DNA of 64,000 nucleotides from Geomesophilobacter sediminis (lineage in GTDB: Bacteria; Desulfobacterota; Desulfuromonadia; Geobacterales; Geobacteraceae), in the NCBI RefSeq assembly GCF_016458275.1, contig NZ_JAEMHM010000009.1:217552-281551 (forward strand), read 5' to 3'. The notes beneath the pieces were generated by a model. The model was given only the letters and a program-made list of their open reading frames with translations, did not search any database and had not been told where the DNA came from. The position numbers were made by a program, and so were the translations under genes. Shown here in pieces: positions 52,870 to 60,882 of this stretch. Every line of letters starts with the position of its first letter. The stretch's first letter is position 1.

Positions 52870-53965
52870 AGGGGGACGCCCATGCAATTATGCGTTGCTT
52901 TCCCATGGTGATATGGCAATTTTAAGCACATGCCCCGTCAAGCTCGCATAGACACTCCCGGAGCTCTACATCACATCATCTGCCGAGGCATCGAGCGACG
53001 AAACATCTTTCTCGCCGATGCCGACCGCGATGCCTTCCTCTTGCGACTGTCCCGGTTACTGGAACGGACGACAACCCGGTGCTTCGCTTGGGCGCTCATC
53101 CCCAATCATTTCCACCTCTTGCTGCAAACCGGCACCGTTCCAATCGCGACCATAATGTGCCGGCTTCTGACGGGGTATGCAGTCGATTTTAATCGGCGCC
53201 ACAATCGTATCGGCCATCTGTTCAATAACCGGTACAAGTCGATTCTTTGTCAAAAAGACGCTTATCTCCTGGAACTGGTTCGATACATCCACCTTAACCC
53301 ATTGCGAGCCCGCATTGTCCGGAATATGGCCGAATTGAGGGAGTTCCCCTACTGTGGACATGGTGCGCTGGCCTTCGACGTCGCCACCAAGTGGCAAGAC
53401 ACAGAGGAGGTTATGGCAATGTTCAGCGATTTCGAGAGGGACGCCAGGGAGAAATATGAACGTTTCGTTGCCGACGGCATTGCTGCCGGCAAGCAACCTG
53501 ATCTCATTGGAGGAGGGTTGGTTCGCAGTGCCGGTGGTTGGCATGTTGTGGAAGATGCCCGACGCTGCAACACGTTCTTAAAGAGCGACGAGCGTATTCT
53601 TGGTGATAGCGACTTCGTTGAAGCCGTCCTGAAAGTAGCAAATGAACAAATGGAAAGGAGGGCTGCCTACAAAGACAGCCATATTGAACTGGAGCAGATC
53701 GCCTACAGGGTGGCGGAGATATTTAAAGTCGACGCCGATCGCGTAATGAAGGCGGGAAAGCATCCAGATATCGTCCAGGCAAGGAGCGTGTTGTGTTTCT
53801 GGGCAACTCGTGAACTCGGAATGACGACTACCGCGTTAGGGAAGAGGATCGGTATGAGTCAGCCCGCCGTTAGTCGCGCTGCCGAGCGAGGAGACGAGTT
53901 AGTGAAAGAAAACGGCTGGCAGCTTACGGAGTAGCTGAAACGCATAATTGCATGGGCGTCCCCCT
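52870..53965 (+). mobile_element. RAYT unit 1 bounded by 27-bp perfect inverted repeats
   Basis: agggggacgcccatgcaatt (52870-52896, ending atgcgtt) and its exact reverse complement at 53939-53965 enclose only the transposase gene. The right end cuts into a gene fragment (53966-54067), so this unit moved in. Confidence 0.75.
52930..53934 (+). CDS. REP-associated tyrosine (Y1/HUH) transposase, RAYT 1
   Basis: A 334-residue single-strand transposase related to IS200/IS605 TnpA. The HUH motif is H60-F-H62 (PNHFHLLLQT) and the nucleophile is Tyr119 (LVRYIHLNPLRARIV). The C-terminal third (LEQIAYRVAEIFKVDADRVMK, then MTTTALGKRIGMSQPAVSRAAERG) is a DnaA-like helix-turn-helix found in long RAYTs. 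All parts look intact. Start ATG at 52930 (MPRQARIDTPGALHHI), the standard family opening. Confidence 0.9.
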   Translation: MPRQARIDTPGALHHIICRGIERRNIFLADADRDAFLLRLSRLLERTTTRCFAWALIPNHFHLLLQTGTVPIATIMCRLLTGYAVDFNRRHNRIGHLFNNRYKSILCQKDAYLLELVRYIHLNPLRARIVRNMAELREFPYCGHGALAFDVATKWQDTEEVMAMFSDFERDAREKYERFVADGIAAGKQPDLIGGGLVRSAGGWHVVEDARRCNTFLKSDERILGDSDFVEAVLKVANEQMERRAAYKDSHIELEQIAYRVAEIFKVDADRVMKAGKHPDIVQARSVLCFWATRELGMTTTALGKRIGMSQPAVSRAAERGDELVKENGWQLTE

Positions 53966-54067
53966 GATTTGCCCTTCGGTCTGCTCAGACCGGAAATGCT
54001 TCCCCATGGCCTCGTTTGCCATCCGTTGCAGCTCGAATGCCAGGATGTCCTCTTCTCGGATCCCCAT
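53966..54067 (-). pseudogene. N-terminal fragment of a gene cut by RAYT unit 1
   Basis: The frame from the ATG at 54067 reads MGIREEDILAFELQRMANEA then MGKHF, and runs into the RAYT end at 53965. It matches the start of the intact gene at 62968-63351 (MGISEENIFLMELQLLTSEA then MKKHF), including similar G-rich ribosome sites. The remainder is not seen on the far side of the unit. Confidence 0.6.
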
Positions 54068-54238
54068 AGGCCCACCCCCGAAAGAAAAATTAGACACAAA
54101 CAATATTATTCAGCGCTCTTCTGTCAAGGCGCGATGGTGGGGGGAGATTACGTTGGCAGGTCCAAGTCCGTTTCTGAACCCCATCGGTACTACTCCGATT
54201 CCCTAAGGCAACCGTGAGAAAACCGTCGGGAGCACAAC

Positions 54239-54282
54239 AAGAAAGCCGTACTGGGTGTTGGTCCCAGTACGGCCTTTCTTTC
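54239..54282. terminator. Terminator-like hairpin
   Basis: gaaagccgtactggg / cccagtacggcctttc stem with a 7-base loop and T-rich end. No intact gene ends here. Apart from this and the fragment above, the 53966-54536 gap holds nothing recognisable. Confidence 0.6.
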
Positions 54283-54536
54283 AGATCATCCGGGGTCTTC
54301 TGAATGTGAAGCCGCGCCCCAAGGAGTTCCCTGGTCTAGTCGAAGACGGGATGGTACCCATTGCGGCAACTAAATCGTCCTGGATCAATTCTAACGGTTG
54401 AAAATGCCTGGTACGAAATCATACTTATCTAAAAGGAGGTGAATTAGCACAGCAGTAGCAATACTTTAATGTATTGATGTAAGCAAAATGGCAATTAAAT
54501 ACACAACACGATGCTCTAATCGATCAGGAGAACGGC

Positions 54537-55496
54537 ATGTACTACTTTAAAAAATCATTGGCAAAAATATCCGTATCTATTATGGGAACGCTGGCACTGC
54601 TGATGTTCAGCGTCGCGGCTCGCGCCAGCGCACCGACAGGCGCGATATTCACCACGATTTCTGACGGAACGGAGGTGAACTTCAACCAGTACTTGGACAA
54701 AAACGATGTTTATCTCGATGGCGGGCCTGGCCCTGGAGCTCCCGTCACTGCTGCCGGCCTGGACAATGGCACCTACGTTTTCCAGGTGACCGACCCGTCG
54801 GGCAAAACGCTTCTCTCCACGGACATTGCCGCTTGCCGTGAATTTGTGGTCACGGGGGGCATTATTACCTCCGTGGTACCTACCGGCTGCCAGCACCTTA
54901 CCGGAGTCGACCTTAGCAACTCCGCAGTCACCGTGCAGTTGATGCCCTTCCTGGACACGCCGAACAAAGGAGGGGTGTACAAGGTATGGGTAACGAAGGT
55001 CGCTGATTTTCTCACCGGTTGTGCCGACCTTGGCGTTGCAGATGGTTTAAGCGTCGTCAACTGCGGCAAAGCCTCGGGTAATTTTCACGGCTTCGTCCCT
55101 TCCGATTCAAAGACCGACAACTTCAAGATTCACGTGAAGAGGATCCGCGAGATCGATACCCGTTTTTTCAGTGACCAGGATAACAACGGCATTAAAAGCC
55201 CTGGTGAAAACTGGATCGACGGGCTGACGATCACCTGGATCGACCCGCTGCTTGCCAGCAACGTGAAGTATTCCTATGAAAACCTCAGCATCGATGTTCA
55301 CCACGAAGCCCACGTCGAAGCGGTAGAAGATGGTGTTCACAATATCCAGATCAGCGATCAGCCTGGATGTAACGTCGGGGCGGTGTACGTCGACGGCGTA
55401 CGGACCCTGGTAGATGGACCGCAGCTGGTCCAGGTTCCGATCAGGGAGAGCTTCAAAGAGGGCACCGTCTTCATCGATGTTGCCTGCCAGCCGTAA
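54537..55496 (+). CDS. Secreted protein with a calcium-loop-like motif
   Basis: A 319-residue exported protein: signal peptide ending ARASA, then strand-rich sequence without membrane helices. FFSDQDNNGIKSPGENW fits the DxDxNG calcium loop of dockerin/EF-type repeats. Several Cys pairs (CREFVV...GCQH, GCADL...NCGKA) may form disulfides. The ATG at 54537 follows AGGAGA. Family not recognised; a surface or matrix role is only a guess. Confidence 0.6.
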   Translation: MYYFKKSLAKISVSIMGTLALLMFSVAARASAPTGAIFTTISDGTEVNFNQYLDKNDVYLDGGPGPGAPVTAAGLDNGTYVFQVTDPSGKTLLSTDIAACREFVVTGGIITSVVPTGCQHLTGVDLSNSAVTVQLMPFLDTPNKGGVYKVWVTKVADFLTGCADLGVADGLSVVNCGKASGNFHGFVPSDSKTDNFKIHVKRIREIDTRFFSDQDNNGIKSPGENWIDGLTITWIDPLLASNVKYSYENLSIDVHHEAHVEAVEDGVHNIQISDQPGCNVGAVYVDGVRTLVDGPQLVQVPIRESFKEGTVFIDVACQP

Positions 55497-55555
55497 ACAC
55501 CCCCCCTTTCCAATGAGATCTGAATCGTACCTGATATAGCCGGAATATGGACCTG

Positions 55556-55590
55556 GCAAGCCCGAGCATATGATGTTCTCGGGCTTTTCT
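55556..55590 (+). terminator. Rho-independent terminator
   Basis: aagcccgag / ctcgggctttt stem with an 11-base loop. Confidence 0.75.
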
Positions 55591-55649
55591 CAGGTCAAAG
55601 GTCTCGGGGAAGCCAGGAGAGCCGAAAGCTTCCCTATCAAGCAAACGAT

Positions 55650-55707
55650 CCCCCCAAACAGCAACGGCAAGGCACTGAAGGTGGCCTTGCCGCTGCTGTT
55701 TGGTCCT
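55650..55707. repeat. Dispersed hairpin repeat, copy 1
   Basis: ccaaacagcaacggcaaggc pairs with gccttgccgctgctgtttgg (one mismatch in 20). Related copies lie at 57150-57202 and 58705-58762. This one may also end the rhodanese gene. Confidence 0.65.
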
Positions 55708-55784
55708 TCTTTCGCACGGGTGGCTTTGCTCCCCTGAATTCCACCCAGGTTTGGCCCCTGCTGACGTGCGATGGGAAAACTACT

Positions 55785-56552
55785 CTACAACTGGGACTTC
55801 ACGACCGGATATCCCGCCTTTTTCCACTCGTCGAAGATCGCCTGGTATATCTTAGGATACGCCAGCTTCATCAGCTTGCGGTACGCCATGTAACTCCTGC
55901 CGCCGCTGTTGCAGTAGACGATGATTCCCTTCTCTTTGGGGAGCCCCCCCGATTTAACCGCAAACGACTCGGCAGGAATGTTGATGGCGCCTTCCACGTG
56001 CCCCTCGGCAAATTCGAATTCGTCCCGCACATCCACCAGCACGTATTCTCCCTTCTTCTGGGAGAGAACCTCTTTTAAAGTGGCCGCGGACATCATGTTC
56101 GTCTGGATCTTCTTTGCGTAATCCGGGCCGGCGACAATCGGCATTCCCTTCTCTTCCCAAACCGGGAACCCCTCGCTGTACAGGAGAATGTTGGTGTAAC
56201 CCGCCCTCCTGGCCTTCTCGGCGACCTTCTTGCTTTTGCCGCATTTGACCCCGTTACAGTAGAAAACGAGAAGAGCACCCTTGCCCGCGGGAAGGGTCGA
56301 GACCACGGCATCGAAATCCTTCTCGCTGATATTCACCGCCTTCCCGATGTGCGCTTCCTGGTACTCCTCCTTGGTCCTGGCATCGATCAGCGTGAATGCC
56401 TGCTTCTCATCCAGCATGTCCTTGAGCGCCTGGGTGGACACCGTCCGGAATTCCGCATCTGCGGCCCAAACGGGAACCAAAACTGTCATTACCAGAAATA
56501 GGGCGGCGAGGGATGCTGCCAACCTGCCAAAGGGACGGAAAGTGTTCTGCAT
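55785..56552 (-). CDS. Periplasmic protein with two rhodanese domains
   Basis: A 255-residue protein with signal peptide (ending VPVWAADA). Domain 1 (about 36-140: LIDARTKEEYQEAHIGKAVNI) has its active loop at YCNGVKCGKSKK. Domain 2 (about 150-250: LVDVRDEFEFAEGHVEGAINIP) has it at YCNSGGRSYM. Both loops keep the catalytic Cys, so each could carry a persulfide. The ATG at 56552 follows AGGAGG. Single gene. Confidence 0.85.
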   Translation of the reverse strand: MQNTFRPFGRLAASLAALFLVMTVLVPVWAADAEFRTVSTQALKDMLDEKQAFTLIDARTKEEYQEAHIGKAVNISEKDFDAVVSTLPAGKGALLVFYCNGVKCGKSKKVAEKARRAGYTNILLYSEGFPVWEEKGMPIVAGPDYAKKIQTNMMSAATLKEVLSQKKGEYVLVDVRDEFEFAEGHVEGAINIPAESFAVKSGGLPKEKGIIVYCNSGGRSYMAYRKLMKLAYPKIYQAIFDEWKKAGYPVVKSQL

Positions 56553-56824
56553 GGGGCCTCCTGCGTAGGTAGTGAAATCGGCAAAAACGGAAGCCAGATT
56601 AGTCCTTATCTTTAGGGCAGTCCAATTGTTATATTTTATAAGAGCAGGCAGAGCTATCGCTATTGATGATACCTCCACCACAGAGGTAGTTTACGATGCC
56701 CCGTATCAACGCTTCCAGGTTACGGGAGGCCCACCGGCGTTGCCTCACCCTAACGCTTGTCCCCTCGAGTCAAAAAAGAGGGCGACAAGCCGTAGTTACC
56801 GCCCCGTTTCCCGATGCGTGAGTC

Positions 56825-57000
56825 TCAGCGAGTCGCCTCGACGGCGCCGATATCCCCCTTGGAACCGATGGGGCGGCGGGCACCAAGTTGGTCGAAACTC
56901 ACCGGGATGACCGTCGTACTCTGTGGCAGGACACCGATGGTGACGTTGCCAAACGGGCCGTTGCTGACGGAGCTCCAGAAATTATCTGCGAGCGAAGCCG
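56825..57000 (-). pseudogene. Relic of a choice-of-anchor Q type surface protein
   Basis: On the minus strand the frame ending at 56825 reads SFDQLGARRPIGSKGDIGAVEATR, very close to the DQRGxxRP...DIGAVE tail of CSLREA/choice-of-anchor Q beta-helix proteins. Upstream codons do not continue that family, so only the tail remains. Confidence 0.45.
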
Positions 57001-57149
57001 TGCCCAGCCGGCCGACACCAGGTGGCGTGCCGGCACGGCCGTATGGAGTTGGGAAGGGTTTTGAGGTGAATACGAGGACGGGGAAATTTTGCCGAGAACA
57101 GGGCACGAGATGGTTGCCCGCCACCCAGCAAGCCTTTGAAGGGAAATGT

Positions 57150-57202
57150 CCTAAAAACAAGAGCGGCAAGGCACCGTGGATGGCCTTGCCGCTTCTGTTT
57201 TG
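57150..57202. repeat. Dispersed hairpin repeat, copy 2
   Basis: agcggcaaggc / gccttgccgct stem with the same flanking aacaag...tctgttttggtc words as copies 1 and 3. Confidence 0.6.
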
Positions 57203-57339
57203 GTCTCTCTCTTCGAAAGGTGCAGACCCGTACGGACCAAGTTCTGGAAAAAACCGGATGGAAACCGAGTCACCGGCAAGGAGGGGGAGGATTTCTAATG
57301 AGCTGATGCGCCTGTTGTGATTTCAGCAGGTTACCAAAA

Positions 57340-57632
57340 AAATCCGACCGATTTTTGCAAAATCCGACGGATTTTTGAAAAATTTGATTGATTTTGCATG
57401 AAATCCGTCGGATTCGGAGCCGAATCTGTTCAATTTGAAGGCAAATCCGTCGTTTTTTACCGGTTTTGACTGGTCATTTAATTAAAATAGCGCGATCTAA
57501 GGGTGAAATTCGATTGATTTTGGAAAAAATCCGACGGATTTGAAGCAAAATCGATCGGATTCGATCTCAAATCCATCGGATTCGCATTGAGATCGATCGG
57601 ATTCGGATCGAAATCGGTTGGATTGGGAGGGA
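57340..57632. repeat. 21-bp periodic array of 15-bp palindromes
   Basis: About fourteen degenerate units of AAATCCG-N-CGGATTT, each followed by about six spacer bases. Unit starts near 57342, 57362, 57383 and 57402 are 19-21 bases apart; from 57423 the phase is exactly 21 (57423, 57444, ... 57528, 57549, 57570, 57591, 57612), with two worn units near 57465 and 57486. No long open frame is kept on either strand. It lies about 250 bases past the TauE stop codon in a gene-free stretch (56553-57877). Confidence 0.7.
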
Positions 57633-57877
57633 GATTTTACGGGTTTGCGTATTCCGTGGCAAGTCGGCCACTGATTCCCGTGACACCGGTACCAGGTCTA
57701 CACGGCCTGTTACCCAAAAGGCGTCCGTCAGCAAATCCGGTAGAAACCTGCACTCGACGACGGTTGCTCCCGCGGTACTTCGTGAGTTGCACTCGTGCCA
57801 GGATTGTGGAATTTGGATTGAGCAACAGTCTGTGTAGACCCGGTATAAGGAAAATTCCGTTCGGCCGTTTATGCTAT

Positions 57878-58636
57878 TTAACGCACGAACAACCAGATGG
57901 AGAGGACTCCGCCCACGATGACCACGAACGTCCGCAGCCCCTTCTCCGATACGCGGTGCATCAGGTAACCGCCGATGACCCCGCCGCCGATCCCTCCCGC
58001 CCCCAGGGCCAAGACGGCCCACCAGTTGATCTGACTCGAGAAGGCGAAGATGGCGACCGCCGAGGCATTCATTGCCATGGCCAGGAAATTCTTGTTGGCC
58101 GCCGCGCCGCGGATGGCAACTCCGGCCATGGTCAGGGCTGCCAGCATCAAAAAGCCGATCCCGCCGCCGAAGTACCCGCCATAGACCGCGATCAGCGCCT
58201 GGGCGCCGAGCAGTATCCAGGGAGGAGTGTGACCGGTGGCCTGCAGCGGTTTCTTTCGAAAGCTCCCCCAGGCGAAGACGGAGGTGGCGAACAGCACCAG
58301 CCAGGGAACCAGGTGGGCGAAGACGCTCACCGGCGTGTTGAGCAGCAGGAAGGCCCCGCCGATGCCTCCGATGATGCTGACGATGAAGATGTGCCGAAAC
58401 CTTACCGGGCCAACGTCGGTTAAGAGGGAGCGGCCGGCAAGGGCCGCGGTGATCTGCATCGGGAAAAGGGCGATGGTCGAGGTCATGTTCGCCGCCAGCG
58501 GGTTGAGCCCCACGAGTAGCAGCGCGGGAAAAGTGATGAAGGAACCGCCGCCCGCCAGGGTGTTTTGCGTACCCGCCCAAAGACCGGCAGCGAATATGAT
58601 GAGCATGGAGTTTAAATCGATGGGTGCGACGTGCAT
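57878..58636 (-). CDS. TauE/SafE-family sulfite/anion exporter
   Basis: A 252-residue inner-membrane protein with about eight helices. The family hallmarks are AGTQNTLAGGGSFITFPALLLVGLNPLAANMTSTIA near the start and its second-half echo GGYFGGGIGFLMLAALTMAG. It exports sulfite or organosulfonates, or moves related anions. The ATG at 58636 follows GAAGGAAGG. Single gene. Confidence 0.85.
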   Translation of the reverse strand: MHVAPIDLNSMLIIFAAGLWAGTQNTLAGGGSFITFPALLLVGLNPLAANMTSTIALFPMQITAALAGRSLLTDVGPVRFRHIFIVSIIGGIGGAFLLLNTPVSVFAHLVPWLVLFATSVFAWGSFRKKPLQATGHTPPWILLGAQALIAVYGGYFGGGIGFLMLAALTMAGVAIRGAAANKNFLAMAMNASAVAIFAFSSQINWWAVLALGAGGIGGGVIGGYLMHRVSEKGLRTFVVIVGGVLSIWLFVR

Positions 58637-58704
58637 GCGGCCTTCCTTCTCATTAATGAAGAGCGCACACCCTAGCAGAATTGCCGCATCGGTTCAAGCG
58701 GTGA

Positions 58705-58762
58705 GACGGAAAAGCGAAAGCGGCAAGACACCTTAGGCCCTTGCCGCTTCCGTTTTAGTCCC
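58705..58762. repeat. Dispersed hairpin repeat, copy 3 (possible terminator)
   Basis: aaagcggcaag / cttgccgctt stem with flanking ccgttttagtc. It lies between the beta-lactamase stop and the TauE start, where it could end the upstream operon. Confidence 0.6.
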
Positions 58763-58851
58763 GTTTGTCGAGGCCTTCCTCGTGTTCCAACCCTCTTTGA
58801 TGTCAAGATTCAAGACCCCGAGGACTTCGAAACGGTTTGATAATGGCTGAT

Positions 58852-59640
58852 TTATAGTATCCCCTTCGACTTCAGCGCCTCCATGACGATCTTCTGCCGC
58901 AACCCGGCATCCGCCGGTTTGGAGATATCCATGTTCAGTGCAAAGAGCCAGACGTTTCCCTTTGTCTCCAGATAGCCCACGTACCAGCCGATCTGTGGCG
59001 CGGTGGTCGCGCCGAAATTGGCCCAACCGGTCTTGACGTGCACGGTGTACGTCGGTGTCTGCTCGACGATCATGATCCGCTTGAGGACATCATAGGATGC
59101 GGGTTTGAAGGGGAATTCCCTGCGGTAGAGCCTTTTTAGGAAGGCGATCTGTTCCAGGGCGCTGATCCGGAGGTCTCCCTCCAGCCAGAAGGTGGTGAGG
59201 ACCGGCGTCGGTCGGGCGTTGCCATAGCCGATCCGGGTGAGATAGCTTTCATACCTGGCAGTGCCGATGCGCTGGGCCAGTTCCTGGTAAACCCAGACGC
59301 ATGAGGATTTGAAGGCGCTTTCCACGGTCTGATCCTTGTTCCAGACCGCTATGCTTCTCACTTTGCCATCCCATTTCAGTACCTGTGTCTCATCGGCAAT
59401 GGCACCTTCTTCAAGCGCAATCAGGGTATTGGGGATCTTGAAGGTGGAGGCGGGGAGCATCCGGGTGGCGGCGCGGGTGTCATTGTGGCTGTAAGTGGTT
59501 GTGCCGTCTAACGATGAGATGACAATCGTTCCCTGAATGTTCTTCTCGTTAAACAGTCGGGCCATGCCTGCGTCTTCGGCGAATGCGGGGGATGTAAGGG
59601 TGAACAGGAAGAGTGCCAGCATTAAGAGTATATTTGGCAT
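58852..59640 (-). CDS. Class D (OXA-type) beta-lactamase
   Basis: A 262-residue periplasmic enzyme with signal peptide (ending SPAFA). All class D motifs are present: S65-T-F-K68 (nucleophile and carbamylated Lys), S113-C-V115, Y139-G-N141, W152 in FWLEGD, and K203-T-G205. It hydrolyses beta-lactams by a carbamyl-Lys mechanism. The ATG at 59640 follows AGAGGC. It is the last gene of a same-strand run AraC-PEBP-cupin-OXA. The spectrum cannot be predicted. Confidence 0.9.
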   Translation of the reverse strand: MPNILLMLALFLFTLTSPAFAEDAGMARLFNEKNIQGTIVISSLDGTTTYSHNDTRAATRMLPASTFKIPNTLIALEEGAIADETQVLKWDGKVRSIAVWNKDQTVESAFKSSCVWVYQELAQRIGTARYESYLTRIGYGNARPTPVLTTFWLEGDLRISALEQIAFLKRLYRREFPFKPASYDVLKRIMIVEQTPTYTVHVKTGWANFGATTAPQIGWYVGYLETKGNVWLFALNMDISKPADAGLRQKIVMEALKSKGIL

Positions 59641-59677
59641 CGTGAGCCTCTTTTGTCAGGTTCGAGTATTGGTTGAA

Positions 59678-60196
59678 TCAGTCTGCCCGGCAGTTTTTCC
59701 TCTTCAACATCTCCGCCGACCATTTCTCCGCGACACATTCCTCCCCCAGGTAGTAATCGACTTTTGCATCGCTTTTGAACACCTCAAGGGAAGGGAGAAT
59801 GGCTATCTTCCCCGAATCCGGGTACTCGCAGACGTCGATGCCGGTTGTCGTTCGGATATCGAGATAGATACAGGGAGTATCCCCATGGTTATAGAGCTGG
59901 TGGGCACCGGTGGCCCCTTCTTCGAAAAAAACGAGATCTCCTTGACCGACCTTTTGGAACCCCTCCGGGGTACGGAGGGTCGCCTCGCCGGAGATGATCT
60001 GGAACAATTCTTCCGCAGCGCGGTGGAAATGGTACGGAAACGAGAATTTTCCCGGTTCCAGCGACCTTATGTCGAACTGGAGATGCTTCGAACCCGCGAT
60101 TTTGCCCAGGTGCGGGCTGGTCTGCCAGGAAAATGCTGATAGCCCGGCCTCCTTGGTCTCAAACGGGATGTCGTCCATCTTGAATGTTCTGGGCAT
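59678..60196 (-). CDS. Cupin-domain protein
   Basis: A 172-residue single-cupin protein. Motif 1 is PYHFHRAAEELFQIISGEATLRTPEG (two His and Glu as metal ligands). Motif 2 is HQLYNHGDTPCIYLDIRT. It may bind a sugar or metal-chelated ligand. The ATG at 60196 follows AAGGAGAAAG. It lies 11 bases after the PEBP gene and so is co-transcribed. Confidence 0.8.
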   Translation of the reverse strand: MPRTFKMDDIPFETKEAGLSAFSWQTSPHLGKIAGSKHLQFDIRSLEPGKFSFPYHFHRAAEELFQIISGEATLRTPEGFQKVGQGDLVFFEEGATGAHQLYNHGDTPCIYLDIRTTTGIDVCEYPDSGKIAILPSLEVFKSDAKVDYYLGEECVAEKWSAEMLKRKNCRAD

Positions 60197-60207
60197 GATC
60201 TTTCTCC

Positions 60208-60765
60208 TTATCTCCCGTAGTAGGCGGTCAAAGATGCGGAAGCCAGTTTGTCCGCGTTTAGAAAGAAACCGACCATTGCAGCCGAGGCGTCACTGTCCAG
60301 CGGGATCATGTCCGTCTTCAGGGCAAAAACGGTATAGATATAGCGGTGGGGGCTGTTCCCGACCGGGGGGCATGCCCCTCCGTAGCCGGGCTTGCCGAAA
60401 TCGGTGCGGCTCTGGATGCTTCCGTTCGGCGCCTTGCCGCTCGAAGGATTGCCGGCGTCTTTCGCCAGGCCCGCAGCAGTTGATGGAATGTTGAAGATCA
60501 CCCAGTGCCACCAGCCGCTGCCGGTGGGGGCATCGGGATCATAGACAGTGACGGCGAAGCTCTTCGTTCCCGCAGGCGCCGAGCGCCACACCAGCGCCGG
60601 GGATTTGTTTCCCCCGTTGCACCCGAAACCGGCAAACACCTGCTCTTCGGCCATGCTGCCGCCGTCTTTCACCTGCGGGCTGGTCAGCAAAAACTCCTCC
60701 GCATGTACGGCACCCGTCATCACCAGAACTGTCATAAGCAAAATCATCACTGTTTTCATCGGCAT
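60208..60765 (-). CDS. Exported YbhB/YbcL-type PEBP protein
   Basis: A 185-residue protein with signal peptide (LMTVLVMTGAVHA). PEBP motifs are SPALVWRSAPAGTKSFAVTVYDPDAPTGSGWWHWVIFNIP and the later PPVGNSPHRYIYTVFAL, which form the anion-binding pocket. The substrate is unknown. The ATG at 60765 follows GGAG at 7 bases. It lies 117 bases after the AraC-type gene. Confidence 0.85.
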   Translation of the reverse strand: MPMKTVMILLMTVLVMTGAVHAEEFLLTSPQVKDGGSMAEEQVFAGFGCNGGNKSPALVWRSAPAGTKSFAVTVYDPDAPTGSGWWHWVIFNIPSTAAGLAKDAGNPSSGKAPNGSIQSRTDFGKPGYGGACPPVGNSPHRYIYTVFALKTDMIPLDSDASAAMVGFFLNADKLASASLTAYYGR

Positions 60766-60882
60766 CTTCTTTCTCCCGTGTTCATCAATGAGTGACCGAA
60801 TATTGCTCAGTCCATGGGAGTATCTTAGCAAATCAGAACAAAGACGAATGTCCGCAAACGGCCAGATTTTGACCCGTTTCAT

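Noticed and set aside
56572..57320. Plus-strand frames between the rhodanese gene and the 21-bp array
   Set aside because: No ribosome site and no protein-like pattern; the only recognisable sequence there is the minus-strand DIGAVE relic.
57340..57632. CRISPR array
   Set aside because: The units are only 21 bases apart, degenerate, and lack unique spacers of constant length; no cas genes are present.
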